A stretch of DNA of 45,757 nt from Candidatus Bipolaricaulota bacterium (GTDB lineage: Bacteria > Bipolaricaulota > Bipolaricaulia > RBG-16-55-9). Position 1 is the stretch's first letter, and each line of letters begins with the position of its first letter. The stretch spans positions 1 to 45,757 of the forward strand of contig JAHEOA010000110.1 of assembly GCA_018609825.1 (NCBI GenBank), given 5' to 3'. The notes under the pieces were generated by a model. It did no database searches and was not told the origin of the DNA. It saw only the letters and a program-made list of their open reading frames with translations. The position numbers and the translations under genes are program-made. Below, piece after piece: positions 8,565 through 15,775 of this stretch.

Positions 8565-10561
8565 TCATGCCTCAGGTGCCCCCGTTGACGTTCGACATCG
8601 CGCTCGCACTGATCGCCGCGCTCGGCGGCGGAGTGCTCGCACACGTGCTGCGGCAGCCGCTGTTCGTCGGCTACATCGTCGGCGGGGTTCTCATCGGACC
8701 GCTGATCCCCGGACCGAGCATCTCCGACGTCCACACCATCGAGCAACTGGCCGAGCTCGGGGTGCTGTTGCTGATGTTCACGCTCGGGCTGGAGTTTTCG
8801 CTCAAGGAGTTGAACCGGGTCAAGTCGGCCGCCATCGGGGGCGGCCTGATCGGCGTCGTCGCCATGGTCGGACTGGTCGTGCTCTTGAGCGGGACGCTCG
8901 GGCTGGCGCTGGCGGAGGCGCTGGTGCTCGGGGCGGCCATCAGCGTCAGCAGCACGATGGTCATCGGTAAACTCCTCATGCAACGTGGCGAGCTCGACTC
9001 CGCCCACGGGCGCCTCATGATCGGCACGCTCCTGGTGGAGGACCTGGCGGTCGTGCTGATGCTGATGGTGCTGCCGGCCCTTGGGGGTGAGAGTGACCTC
9101 CATGTGGCGCTTGCCGACGTCGGGCTGGCGTTGCTGGAAGGGGCGGCAATCCTGGCCCCCGTGATCGCGCTGGCCGTCTACGTCGTGCCCCGCATCGTCG
9201 AGCGGATCGCGTACACGCGTGACGTGGAGCTGTTTCTCTTGGTGGCGCTGGCGTTCGGGCTCGGGACGGGCGTGCTGACGGCCCAATTTGGACTCTCGCC
9301 CGCCATGGGCGCGTTCCTGGCGGGGCTGATCATCAGCGAGTCCGAGTACGTCCACGAGACGCTGGCGCGGATCCTCCCCTTGAGGGATCTGTTCGTGGCG
9401 CTGTTCTTCGTCTCGGTCGGCCTGTTGATCGATCCGCGTGCGATCGTCGACCATTGGCAGCTCGTGTTGGCGCTTGTCGCGCTCGTCGTGCTTGGCAAGG
9501 GGCTGCTGCGGGGTGGACTGGCGGCGTCGTTCGGTCAGCCGTGGCGCGTGGCGTTCTTCACGGCCCTCGGCTTCACCCAGATCGGCGAGTTCACCTTCGT
9601 CATGGCCCAAGTCGGCCTGGAAAGCGGGGTCCTCTTGGAGGCCAACTACAACGTCCTCCTCGCCTCGGCGCTGATCACGATCATCGTCAGCAGCTCGCTG
9701 TTCCGGGCGACGCCGGCGCTGTGGCGACGGGTGAGCACGGCGTTTCCCGACGTCGAATGGCCGCGGTCGCCGCAGGCGGTCGAATCGACCCGCCCGACCG
9801 AGGCGACGGGCCACGTCATCCTCTGCGGCTACGGGCGCATCGGCGGCGCGGTCGCCGACGCGCTCATCCGCTTCGGCCTGCCCCTGCTCGTCGTGGAGCG
9901 CGACCCGGAGAAGGCCGATCTGTTGAAATCTCGCGAGATCCCGGTCGTCATCGGCGATGCCACGTACGAGACGGTCCTGCGCGAGGCGGCGCCCGAACGG
10001 GCCTCGCTCGTGGTGATCGCCCTGCCGGACTTCTACAACGCCCGTCAGGTGTTCCGTAACCTCAAGGACGTCAATCCCGGTCTGCCCATCCTCGCGCGGG
10101 CCCACTGGGGCCCAGAGCGCGAGCAGCTCTTCCGTGAGGGGATCACCGAGGTCATTCAGCCCGAATTCGAGGGCGCGATCGAGATGATCCGCCACACGTT
10201 GATGCACGCCGACGTGTCGGCGCTCGACGTGGAGGGCTATATCCACGAGATGCGCCAGCAGCGCTACGGGCGCCTGGTGCAGTCGTGGCTCCAGCGGGAG
10301 GACCCCGGCCATCGGACGCACAAGTTGCAGGAGATCCCCTTGCCCGAGGGAAGCCCGCTCGTCGGGCACAGTCTGGAGGAGTGCCGCGTGCGCGAGCGCG
10401 TGGGCGTCTCCGTGTTGGCCATTCGGCGACGCAATGGAGAACTGGTCTCCAACCCGTCACCGGAGACCGTCTTTCGGGCACGCGATCGGGTGCTGGTGAT
10501 GGGGACGCCCAGCCAGATGATCGAGTTCGCCGAGATGGGCCGGGCCACCGACGTCGACTGA
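8561..10561 (+). CDS. CPA2 monovalent cation:proton antiporter with RCK-N and RCK-C domains
   Basis: 666 residues. The first about 390 form the Na+/H+ exchanger membrane domain (VGYIVGGVLIGPLIPGP, LLMFTLGLEFS, GTLLVEDLAVVLMLMVLP with the family's acidic ED pair). An RCK/TrkA-N Rossmann domain follows (VILCGYGRIGGAVADAL, Asp/Glu after the second strand), then TrkA-C at the end (RERVGVSVLAIRRRNGEL). It resembles KefB/C and GerN-type K+ or Na+/H+ antiporters gated by nucleotides. Start may be GTG 8561 (4-base overlap with UspA) or ATG 8567. Two genes with UspA form one unit; potassium or sodium efflux and pH control are likely. Confidence 0.9.
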   Translation: MIMPQVPPLTFDIALALIAALGGGVLAHVLRQPLFVGYIVGGVLIGPLIPGPSISDVHTIEQLAELGVLLLMFTLGLEFSLKELNRVKSAAIGGGLIGVVAMVGLVVLLSGTLGLALAEALVLGAAISVSSTMVIGKLLMQRGELDSAHGRLMIGTLLVEDLAVVLMLMVLPALGGESDLHVALADVGLALLEGAAILAPVIALAVYVVPRIVERIAYTRDVELFLLVALAFGLGTGVLTAQFGLSPAMGAFLAGLIISESEYVHETLARILPLRDLFVALFFVSVGLLIDPRAIVDHWQLVLALVALVVLGKGLLRGGLAASFGQPWRVAFFTALGFTQIGEFTFVMAQVGLESGVLLEANYNVLLASALITIIVSSSLFRATPALWRRVSTAFPDVEWPRSPQAVESTRPTEATGHVILCGYGRIGGAVADALIRFGLPLLVVERDPEKADLLKSREIPVVIGDATYETVLREAAPERASLVVIALPDFYNARQVFRNLKDVNPGLPILARAHWGPEREQLFREGITEVIQPEFEGAIEMIRHTLMHADVSALDVEGYIHEMRQQRYGRLVQSWLQREDPGHRTHKLQEIPLPEGSPLVGHSLEECRVRERVGVSVLAIRRRNGELVSNPSPETVFRARDRVLVMGTPSQMIEFAEMGRATDVD

Positions 10562-10569
10562 GGGACCGA

Positions 10570-10896
10570 TCAGCGGGTACGGACGATCAGGTCATGCCGG
10601 TCGGAGGCGCGCCGCCGGCCGATGCGCAGCGCGCCGATCGGGATCCGTCCGGTCACGCCGACGACGCACTCCCGCTTGTCGATCCGCATCGTGATGACCT
10701 CATTCAGCCGGAAGTGCTTGTGCTTGAGCAGCCCTTCGATGACGGCGGGCTCGTAGCTGCTGATCCACGCCAAACGGTCGCCGCCGGTGAAGTGGATGCC
10801 GGTTTCGTTCTCCTTCGGATCGGCGGTCGGATCGGTACAGATCGGCTGGTCGTCGTAGCGGCGTCTGACTTCGTAGGGCGGCAGCGAGCGATTCAA
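10570..10896 (-). CDS. Small conserved-looking hypothetical protein
   Basis: 108 residues, family not recognised. The sequence is well formed (YDDQPICTDPTADPKENETG, GDRLAWISSYEPAVIEGLL, RLNEVITMRIDKRECVVGVT, basic C-terminus GRRRASDRHDLIVRTR), with no membrane segment or signal peptide. I chose the TTG at 10896 because AAGGGAG lies about 8 bases upstream and an extended -10 box lies further upstream; the frame before it has no convincing start and looks non-coding. It converges on the antiporter gene with 8 bases between stops. It is probably cytoplasmic, and the basic tail could bind nucleic acid, but this is speculation. Confidence 0.65.
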   Translation of the reverse strand: MNRSLPPYEVRRRYDDQPICTDPTADPKENETGIHFTGGDRLAWISSYEPAVIEGLLKHKHFRLNEVITMRIDKRECVVGVTGRIPIGALRIGRRRASDRHDLIVRTR

Positions 10897-10929
10897 TGCG
10901 TTGACTCCCTTGCTTCGAGTGGCCGCGCG

Positions 10930-10938
10930 ATTGTAGCA
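10930..10938 (-). promoter_or_regulatory. Extended -10 promoter of the small hypothetical gene
   Basis: On the minus strand TG-C-TACAAT (an extended -10) ends about 34 bases before the TTG start at 10896. No good -35 is present, as is usual for extended -10 promoters. It supports the TTG start choice. Confidence 0.5.
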
Positions 10939-11224
10939 AACGGACGCCTCGATTTCGGCCAATCTGTGGGCTGCACGGCGCGGCGTTGAGGGCAGCGCTG
11001 TGTATGCCGGCGGTCCGATCGCCATGAGAGCACGCGCCGGCGTCGCAGGCGTCGTCATTGGGGTTGGGCGGGGAGACGGCATGAGCCTGGTGGCGGGGTC
11101 CGCGACCTTTGCTGTAGTTGATCGTTGAGGAGCGTGGCTTCCATCAACCGTTGCCCAGGGCCCCGACCCTGGCCTTGGCGCTGTTCCTGCGGCGCCGCAA
11201 TAGCGGCGCTGACTGGGTGCCGAA
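10939..11224. other. Non-coding stretch with a GC hairpin
   Basis: Roughly 290 bases before the HAD-like gene. The only clear element is a perfect 7-bp hairpin with a 4-base loop at 11192-11209 (GCGCCGC, AATA, GCGGCGC), 16 bases before the first usable start codon of the next frame. It lacks a T run. I see no tRNA or further gene here. Confidence 0.4.
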
Positions 11225-11581
11225 TTGTTGATCGCCATCGACGGCGTCCCCTGTGACCGCGTTGACAACGAGGTCCCGGAGCGACCGGCGCGGGCCGAGC
11301 CCGAGTCCGTCGCCATCGCCCAGATCCAGAAGTGGCACGATTCGGGCCAGCCCATCGGCTTCTCCACCGTCCGACCCGAAGCGCACAGCGACGTCACGGA
11401 GGCGTGGCTCGACCGGCACGGCGTGCGTTACCATCGGGAGATCGATGAGCAGCCGCGCGCGATCATCGCCGAGGTCTGCGCCTGCATCGACGACCGGCCC
11501 GTGCGCACGACGCGCCACAAGGTGCGCTCCAGCGACCTCGTCCGCAAGCCCAAAGATATCCTCGTCTTTGGCAACGACTGA
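11225..11581 (+). CDS. HAD-like protein without its nucleophile aspartate, probably decaying
   Basis: About 118 residues resembling small HAD phosphatases of the NT5C type: IDGVPCDRVDNEVPERPARA, FSTVRPEAHSDVTEAWLDRH, CIDDRP. In active members motif I reads DIDGVLC. Here it is AIDGVPC, so the first (nucleophilic) Asp is missing, and the motif III Lys (usually GKPR) is Glu-Gln (DEQPR). Motif IV (IDDR) is kept. The start is poor: TTG at 11225 or 11228, no ribosome binding site, and a stop codon 13 bases further up. Either a non-catalytic HAD protein or an early pseudogene; I lean to the second. Confidence 0.55.
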   Translation: MLIAIDGVPCDRVDNEVPERPARAEPESVAIAQIQKWHDSGQPIGFSTVRPEAHSDVTEAWLDRHGVRYHREIDEQPRAIIAEVCACIDDRPVRTTRHKVRSSDLVRKPKDILVFGND

Positions 11582-11639
11582 TCGCCCGACGCGGCTGGCA
11601 ACCGACAGGTCGACGCTCGACATTGGGAAAGGAGGAACG

Positions 11640-12083
11640 ATGGCAGACATCGTCCGGGAAGCCACGGCCGTTTGGAAGGGATCGCTGCAGCAAGGCACGG
11701 GATCGACGTCCACCGGAAGTGGCGCGCTGCAGGAGGCGGCCTACAGCTTTCCCTCGCGCTTTGAGAGCGGCCAAGGCACCAATCCGGAAGAGCTCATCGC
11801 CTCGGCCCATGCGTCGTGCTTCAGCATGGCGCTGTCCATGGTGCTCGGCCAACAGGGCCATGAGCCCGAGGAGATCCGCACGCGTGCCCATCTCACGCTC
11901 GTCCAAGAAGGGGACGGGTTCAAGGTCAGCAAGATCCACCTGGACACGAGCGCGCGCGTGCCCGGCATCGCCGCGGAGGACTTCCAGTCGGCGGCGGAGG
12001 CCGCCAAGGCGAACTGCCCCGTGTCGCTGCTCGTCCAGCCGGGGCTCGATGAGCTGACGCTCGACGCCCACCTCGAATCCTAG
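11640..12083 (+). CDS. osmC: OsmC, organic hydroperoxide reductase
   Basis: 147 residues that align along their length with E. coli OsmC from memory (RFESGQGTNPEELIASAHAS). OsmC is a dimeric thiol peroxidase that reduces organic hydroperoxides. Its two active-site cysteines are present, in AHASCFSMALS and KANCPVSLLV. A strong AAAGGAGG lies 4-5 bases before the ATG. It follows the HAD-like frame by 58 bases and ends at a clear hairpin terminator. It is a different subfamily from the OsmC-like protein at 36472. Confidence 0.95.
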   Translation: MADIVREATAVWKGSLQQGTGSTSTGSGALQEAAYSFPSRFESGQGTNPEELIASAHASCFSMALSMVLGQQGHEPEEIRTRAHLTLVQEGDGFKVSKIHLDTSARVPGIAAEDFQSAAEAAKANCPVSLLVQPGLDELTLDAHLES

Positions 12084-12122
12084 TCGACGGCAGCCCTCGA
12101 TCGACGAGATCCGAGAATGAGA

Positions 12123-12156
12123 AGAGACGCCGGTCCGCAAGCGGGCCGGCGTCTCT
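12123..12156. terminator. Strong hairpin terminator between osmC and the DUF4397 gene
   Basis: AGAGACGCCGG pairs perfectly with CCGGCGTCTCT (11 bp), with a 12-base loop that can itself pair CCGC with GCGG. CTCTCT follows on the plus strand. It lies between convergent genes and probably serves both. Confidence 0.8.
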
Positions 12157-12224
12157 CTCTGCGACGAGGTCGGAAGACGGGCCGTTGGGGGTGACCCGTC
12201 GCTGAACTGCCGTGAGGTCCGGAT

Positions 12225-13007
12225 CTAGGACAGCAACATGCGGCCGCCGATGGCGGCGCCGAGCAAGGCCAAGCCGATGATGACGGCGGTAACGCCGGCG
12301 CTCATGCCCGCGCCGGACGACGTCGTGGCGGTCATGCTCTCGTTCGACGCTTGGGCGTCGACGACCGGCAGGGCCGCGAGCGTCTCCTCGCCCAGCTGGC
12401 CGATGGCGAAGATGGTGTAGTTCGACCCGGCCTCAAACGTCACGCCGGGCACGTTGAGAGCGACGTCGGTGGTGCCCGCCGGGCGAACCTCGAGGTCGTA
12501 GGTGGCGGGATCCACGGCAGCGTAGTCCGACCCCTCGCGGAACGGCACGTCGGCGAACAACACGGGGCCGCCCGCGACCGCCACGTCCACGGACGGGGCG
12601 TCCGTCGAGGCGTGGACGAAGCGGACCTTCGCCTGGTCCTCGTCGGTGCTCAGGTCATCCTGCAGGACGACGGGACTGAGGTCGTCCTCGCCCAACAGGC
12701 CCGTCGCGGCGACGGTGTAGGCCGCGCCGGCCTCGAAGGTTACGGTGGCGTCAATCACGATGGGCTCGGTCTCGTCGGTGGGGGTGATCTGGATGCGGTG
12801 CTCCCCGGCGGCCAGCTCCAGATAGCCGCTGACGGCCTCGTAGGGCACGTCCTCGAGGGCGACGCTCCCGTCGACCCAGACGTCAACGTTCGGGGCATCG
12901 GGCGAGAGGTGCGCGACGCGGATCTGGGTCATGTCGTCCTGGGCGAACGCGCCCGGGGCGACGGCCACCAGTGCGAGGGCGGCAAGTCCGATCATCAAGC
13001 TCTTCAT
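12225..13007 (-). CDS. Secreted, membrane-anchored protein with two DUF4397 domains
   Basis: 260 residues. A signal peptide (MKSLMIGLAALALVAVAPGA, cut after AFA) is followed by two tandem DUF4397 repeats with the family's VRVAHLSPDAPNVDVWVDG-type opening: one at IRVAHLSPDAPNVDVWVDG and one at VRFVHASTDAPSVDVAVAGG. A Ser/Thr-rich linker and a hydrophobic C-terminal segment (AGVTAVIIGLALLGAAIGG) end it. DUF4397 forms beta-sandwiches on the cell surface; function is unknown. The start at 13007 has AAGGAGG 7 bases upstream; the earlier ATG at 13013 abuts it. It has its own promoter (13076-13104). Confidence 0.88.
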   Translation of the reverse strand: MKSLMIGLAALALVAVAPGAFAQDDMTQIRVAHLSPDAPNVDVWVDGSVALEDVPYEAVSGYLELAAGEHRIQITPTDETEPIVIDATVTFEAGAAYTVAATGLLGEDDLSPVVLQDDLSTDEDQAKVRFVHASTDAPSVDVAVAGGPVLFADVPFREGSDYAAVDPATYDLEVRPAGTTDVALNVPGVTFEAGSNYTIFAIGQLGEETLAALPVVDAQASNESMTATTSSGAGMSAGVTAVIIGLALLGAAIGGRMLLS

Positions 13008-13075
13008 GAGCATCCTCCTTGTATGATTGGGGTTCGGTTCCTTATGTGGCGCCTCGTCGTCAGCGCCGTAGACTA

Positions 13076-13104
13076 TGTATAACATGACAGCGCCACAGTG
13101 TCAA
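13076..13104 (-). promoter_or_regulatory. Sigma70-type promoter of the DUF4397 gene
   Basis: Minus strand TTGACA (13104-13099), a 17-base spacer, then TATACA (13081-13076), about 70 bases before the start codon. The perfect -35 and ideal spacing make this one of the clearest promoters in the window. Confidence 0.75.
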
Positions 13105-13127
13105 CTATAGTCTTCACCCGCGTGGCG

Positions 13128-13133
13128 TATAAT
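13128..13133 (+). promoter_or_regulatory. Consensus -10 box of polX, leaderless start
   Basis: A perfect TATAAT ends 8 bases before the polX ATG at 13142. Transcription would start about 7 bases after the box, at or next to the ATG, giving a leaderless mRNA. No ribosome binding site is present and the -35 is weak. Confidence 0.65.
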
Positions 13134-13141
13134 CACCCCCT

Positions 13142-14863
13142 ATGCCTGTTCAGAACATCGAAATCGCTTGGGTCCTGGATGCGCTGGCCGACCTCTCGGA
13201 ACTCGACGGCGACAACCCCTACCGCGTGCGGGCCTACCGCACGGCGGCCCGCACCGTGGGTCAACTGGACGAACCCCTGCACGCGCGAGTCGAGGCCGAA
13301 GCGGACCTGACGACGTTGCCGGGGATCGGCGCCGAGATCGCCGCCAAGATCCGCGAGATCGTGCGGACGGGCCAACTGGACACGCTGGAACGCCTGGCCG
13401 AACGCGTGCCGCTGTCGCTGCGCGACCTGCTGGCGCTGCCCGGCGTCGGCGCCAAGCAAGTCCGCACGCTCCATGCGGAACTCGCCATTGCCACGCTGGA
13501 GGAGCTGCGGGATGCCCTTGAGGATGGCCGCGTGGAGTCGTTGCGGGGCTTCGGGGCCAAGCGGGTCCGCCAGCTCCGCGCCGCTGTCGATCGCGAGATG
13601 AGCCGCGAACCACGTTGGCGGATCGACGTGGCCGAACAGCTCAGTCAGCCATTGATGGATGACCTAAGATCCCACAACGCCGTCCAGGAGGTCTATCTCA
13701 CGGGAAGCCTGCGTCGGCGCTGCGAGACGATCGGCGACGTCGATCTTGTGGTCGTCAGTCCACAGCTCGACAGGGCCGTCGAGCTGATCGCGGCTCACGA
13801 GGACATCGCCGAGCCGATCGAGCGAGACGAACGGGGGGTGAAAGCCCAATTCAGATCCGGGTTGCCCCTGCAAGCTCGCATCGCGCCGCCCGAGCGGATG
13901 GGCATCGCGCTGCTTGACGGAACGGGATCGAGCGGGCATCTGGAAGCGCTGAGGCAGCGGGCCCGTTCGCAGGGGCTCGAGCTGCGCGACGATGGGCTTG
14001 TCCGCAACGGCGATCTCGCGGCGGCCGAGTCGGAAGCCGCGTTCTACGGGGCGTTGGATACGGACTGGATTCCGCCCGAGCTGCGTGAGGGCCGCGGGGA
14101 GGTCGAGGCGGCGGCCGGTGGCGAACTCCCCGACTTGATCACGGTCGATGAGATCCGAGGCGACCTGCAAATGCACACGACGTTCTCCGACGGCGAGGGC
14201 ACGCTGGGCGAGATGGCCCAGGCCGCCCGCTCCCGGGGCTATGACTACGTCGCGATCACGGACCACTCGCAGCGCATGCGCGTCGCGAACGGCCTTTCGC
14301 CCGAGCGCCTGCGCGACCAGCTGGCCCAGATCGATGATCTGAACGAGGATTTCGACGACATCACGATCCTCAAGAGCTGCGAAGTCGACGTCCTGGAGGA
14401 CGGGACGCTGGACATGCCCGATGACGTACTCGACGAGCTGGATCTCGTGGTTGTCTCCGTCCATTCCAAATTCGACCTCAGTGGCGACGCCCAAACCGAG
14501 CGGATCTGTCGTGCGCTCGAGCAGGGCTCGGTGAACGTCCTCGCCCACCCGACGGGCCGGATCGTCAACCGACGCGATCCCTACGACGTCGACATCGAAC
14601 GGGTCATCGCGGCGGCGATCGACAGCGACGTCTGGCTGGAGATCAACGCCTCCCCCCAACGATTGGATCTCAAGGACGAGCATATCCGCATGGCCAAGGA
14701 GAACGGGGCCCGGTTTGTCATTTCCACCGACGCGCACCGCACAGCCGAGTTGGCCAACATGCGGTACGGCGTCGACCAAGCGCGGCGTGGGGGGCTGGGG
14801 GCCAACGACGTGGTCAATGCGTTCGACCCCGCCTCATTCAAGAAGCAGATTCGGAACCGATAA
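13142..14863 (+). CDS. polX: DNA polymerase X with PHP nuclease domain
   Basis: 573 residues in the bacterial PolX order: helix-hairpin-helix lyase-like region (LTTLPGIGAEIAAKIREIV, LLALPGVGAKQVRTLHAEL), Pol beta-like palm (GSLRRRCETIGDVDLVVV), then a PHP 3'-5' exonuclease domain from about residue 340 (GDLQMHTTFSDG, AITDHSQRMRVANG, ISTDAHRTAELANMRYG). Such enzymes fill gaps in base excision repair. The first two palm carboxylates, Asp199 and Asp201, are kept, but the third, usually in VDxR before the FTGSK loop, appears as Gln244 (LQARIAPPERM), and FTGSK is GTGSS. Synthesis may be lost while the nuclease remains. The mRNA looks leaderless. Confidence 0.92.
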   Translation: MPVQNIEIAWVLDALADLSELDGDNPYRVRAYRTAARTVGQLDEPLHARVEAEADLTTLPGIGAEIAAKIREIVRTGQLDTLERLAERVPLSLRDLLALPGVGAKQVRTLHAELAIATLEELRDALEDGRVESLRGFGAKRVRQLRAAVDREMSREPRWRIDVAEQLSQPLMDDLRSHNAVQEVYLTGSLRRRCETIGDVDLVVVSPQLDRAVELIAAHEDIAEPIERDERGVKAQFRSGLPLQARIAPPERMGIALLDGTGSSGHLEALRQRARSQGLELRDDGLVRNGDLAAAESEAAFYGALDTDWIPPELREGRGEVEAAAGGELPDLITVDEIRGDLQMHTTFSDGEGTLGEMAQAARSRGYDYVAITDHSQRMRVANGLSPERLRDQLAQIDDLNEDFDDITILKSCEVDVLEDGTLDMPDDVLDELDLVVVSVHSKFDLSGDAQTERICRALEQGSVNVLAHPTGRIVNRRDPYDVDIERVIAAAIDSDVWLEINASPQRLDLKDEHIRMAKENGARFVISTDAHRTAELANMRYGVDQARRGGLGANDVVNAFDPASFKKQIRNR

Positions 14864-15767
14864 GCGATCGATATCTTCTGACGGCAGATCGGTACGTCCC
14901 GCACTGGGCCTCGATCGTCTCGCTCAAGGGCTCGCCGTAGCCCCCGCCCATGACGATCGTCGTGGGCAACCCACGCTGGAGACAGGCGTCCAGAACGTGC
15001 GCATCCCGTCGTCTCACGCCGCCGAGCGAGACGTTGAACGTCCCCAGTCGGTCGTTGGCCAGCACGTCGGCTCCGGCCACGTAGACGACGGCATCGGGAT
15101 TGGCCGCTGTGAACGCTTCGGGCAGGCGTTTTGCGAGCGCGTGAAGATAGGCCTCGTCGCCCGTGCCCTCGGGCAGTGGAACGTCGAAGTCGCTCGTGGC
15201 CTTACGGAAAGGGAAGTTGGTGGCGCCGTGCATTGAGAACGTGGTGACGCTCGGGTCGCCGGCAAAGACGGCCGCGGTGCCGTCGCCCTGATGGACGTCG
15301 AGGTCGATCACGAGCGCTCGATCGATCAGACCCTCATGCTGGAGCACACGGATCGCCACGGCGACGTCGTTGAACAGACAGTAGCCGCTGCCCCAGTCGG
15401 CGTGGGCGTGATGCGTGCCGCCCGCCAGGTTGCCCGATAGGCCGTCTTCGAGTGCCGCCCGGGCGGCATGGATCGTGGCACCCACGGACGCTCGGGCGCG
15501 TTGGACAAGCGCTTCGGACCAAGGGAACCCGAGTCGTCGCTCTGCCTGTCGGCCGAGCGTGCCGTCCAGCAGCCGCTGAACGTAGTTGGGGTCGTGGACG
15601 AGGCGCAGGTCATCCAGTGAGACGGGCGCGGCGTCGTGGATCCGGTCGGCGCTCAGGATGCCGCGCTCGACCAGCGCCGTCCGCAGCCGACGGTACTTGC
15701 GCATGGGGAAGCGGTGCTTCTCGGGCAGCGGCACATCGTGGCGGTCACTGGTGAACGCCCGGCGCAT
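14838..15767 (-). CDS. Histone deacetylase / acetoin utilisation-type amidohydrolase
   Basis: 309 residues of the arginase-deacetylase fold, zinc-dependent deacetylases acting on acetyl-lysine proteins or polyamines. Motifs: NLAGGTHHAHADWGSGYCLF (catalytic His pair), VIDLDVHQGDGTA (zinc ligands), YVAGADVLANDRLGTF. The ATG at 15767 gives the family start MRRAFTSDRHDVPLPEKH; a GTG at 15776, overlapping the glgP stop as TAGTG and better placed behind GAGGCGG, is an equally good start. It is the last gene of the tatA-glgP run. Its 3' end overlaps the 3' end of polX by 26 bases on the other strand. Confidence 0.88.
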   Translation of the reverse strand: MRRAFTSDRHDVPLPEKHRFPMRKYRRLRTALVERGILSADRIHDAAPVSLDDLRLVHDPNYVQRLLDGTLGRQAERRLGFPWSEALVQRARASVGATIHAARAALEDGLSGNLAGGTHHAHADWGSGYCLFNDVAVAIRVLQHEGLIDRALVIDLDVHQGDGTAAVFAGDPSVTTFSMHGATNFPFRKATSDFDVPLPEGTGDEAYLHALAKRLPEAFTAANPDAVVYVAGADVLANDRLGTFNVSLGGVRRRDAHVLDACLQRGLPTTIVMGGGYGEPLSETIEAQCGTYRSAVRRYRSLIGSESAS

Positions 15768-15775
15768 CGCGAACA

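Noticed and set aside
14155..14190. Loss of the first His in the PolX PHP motif (DLQMH)
   Set aside because: Gln at this place is usual in several bacterial PolX proteins, such as those of Thermus, so it is not an anomaly.
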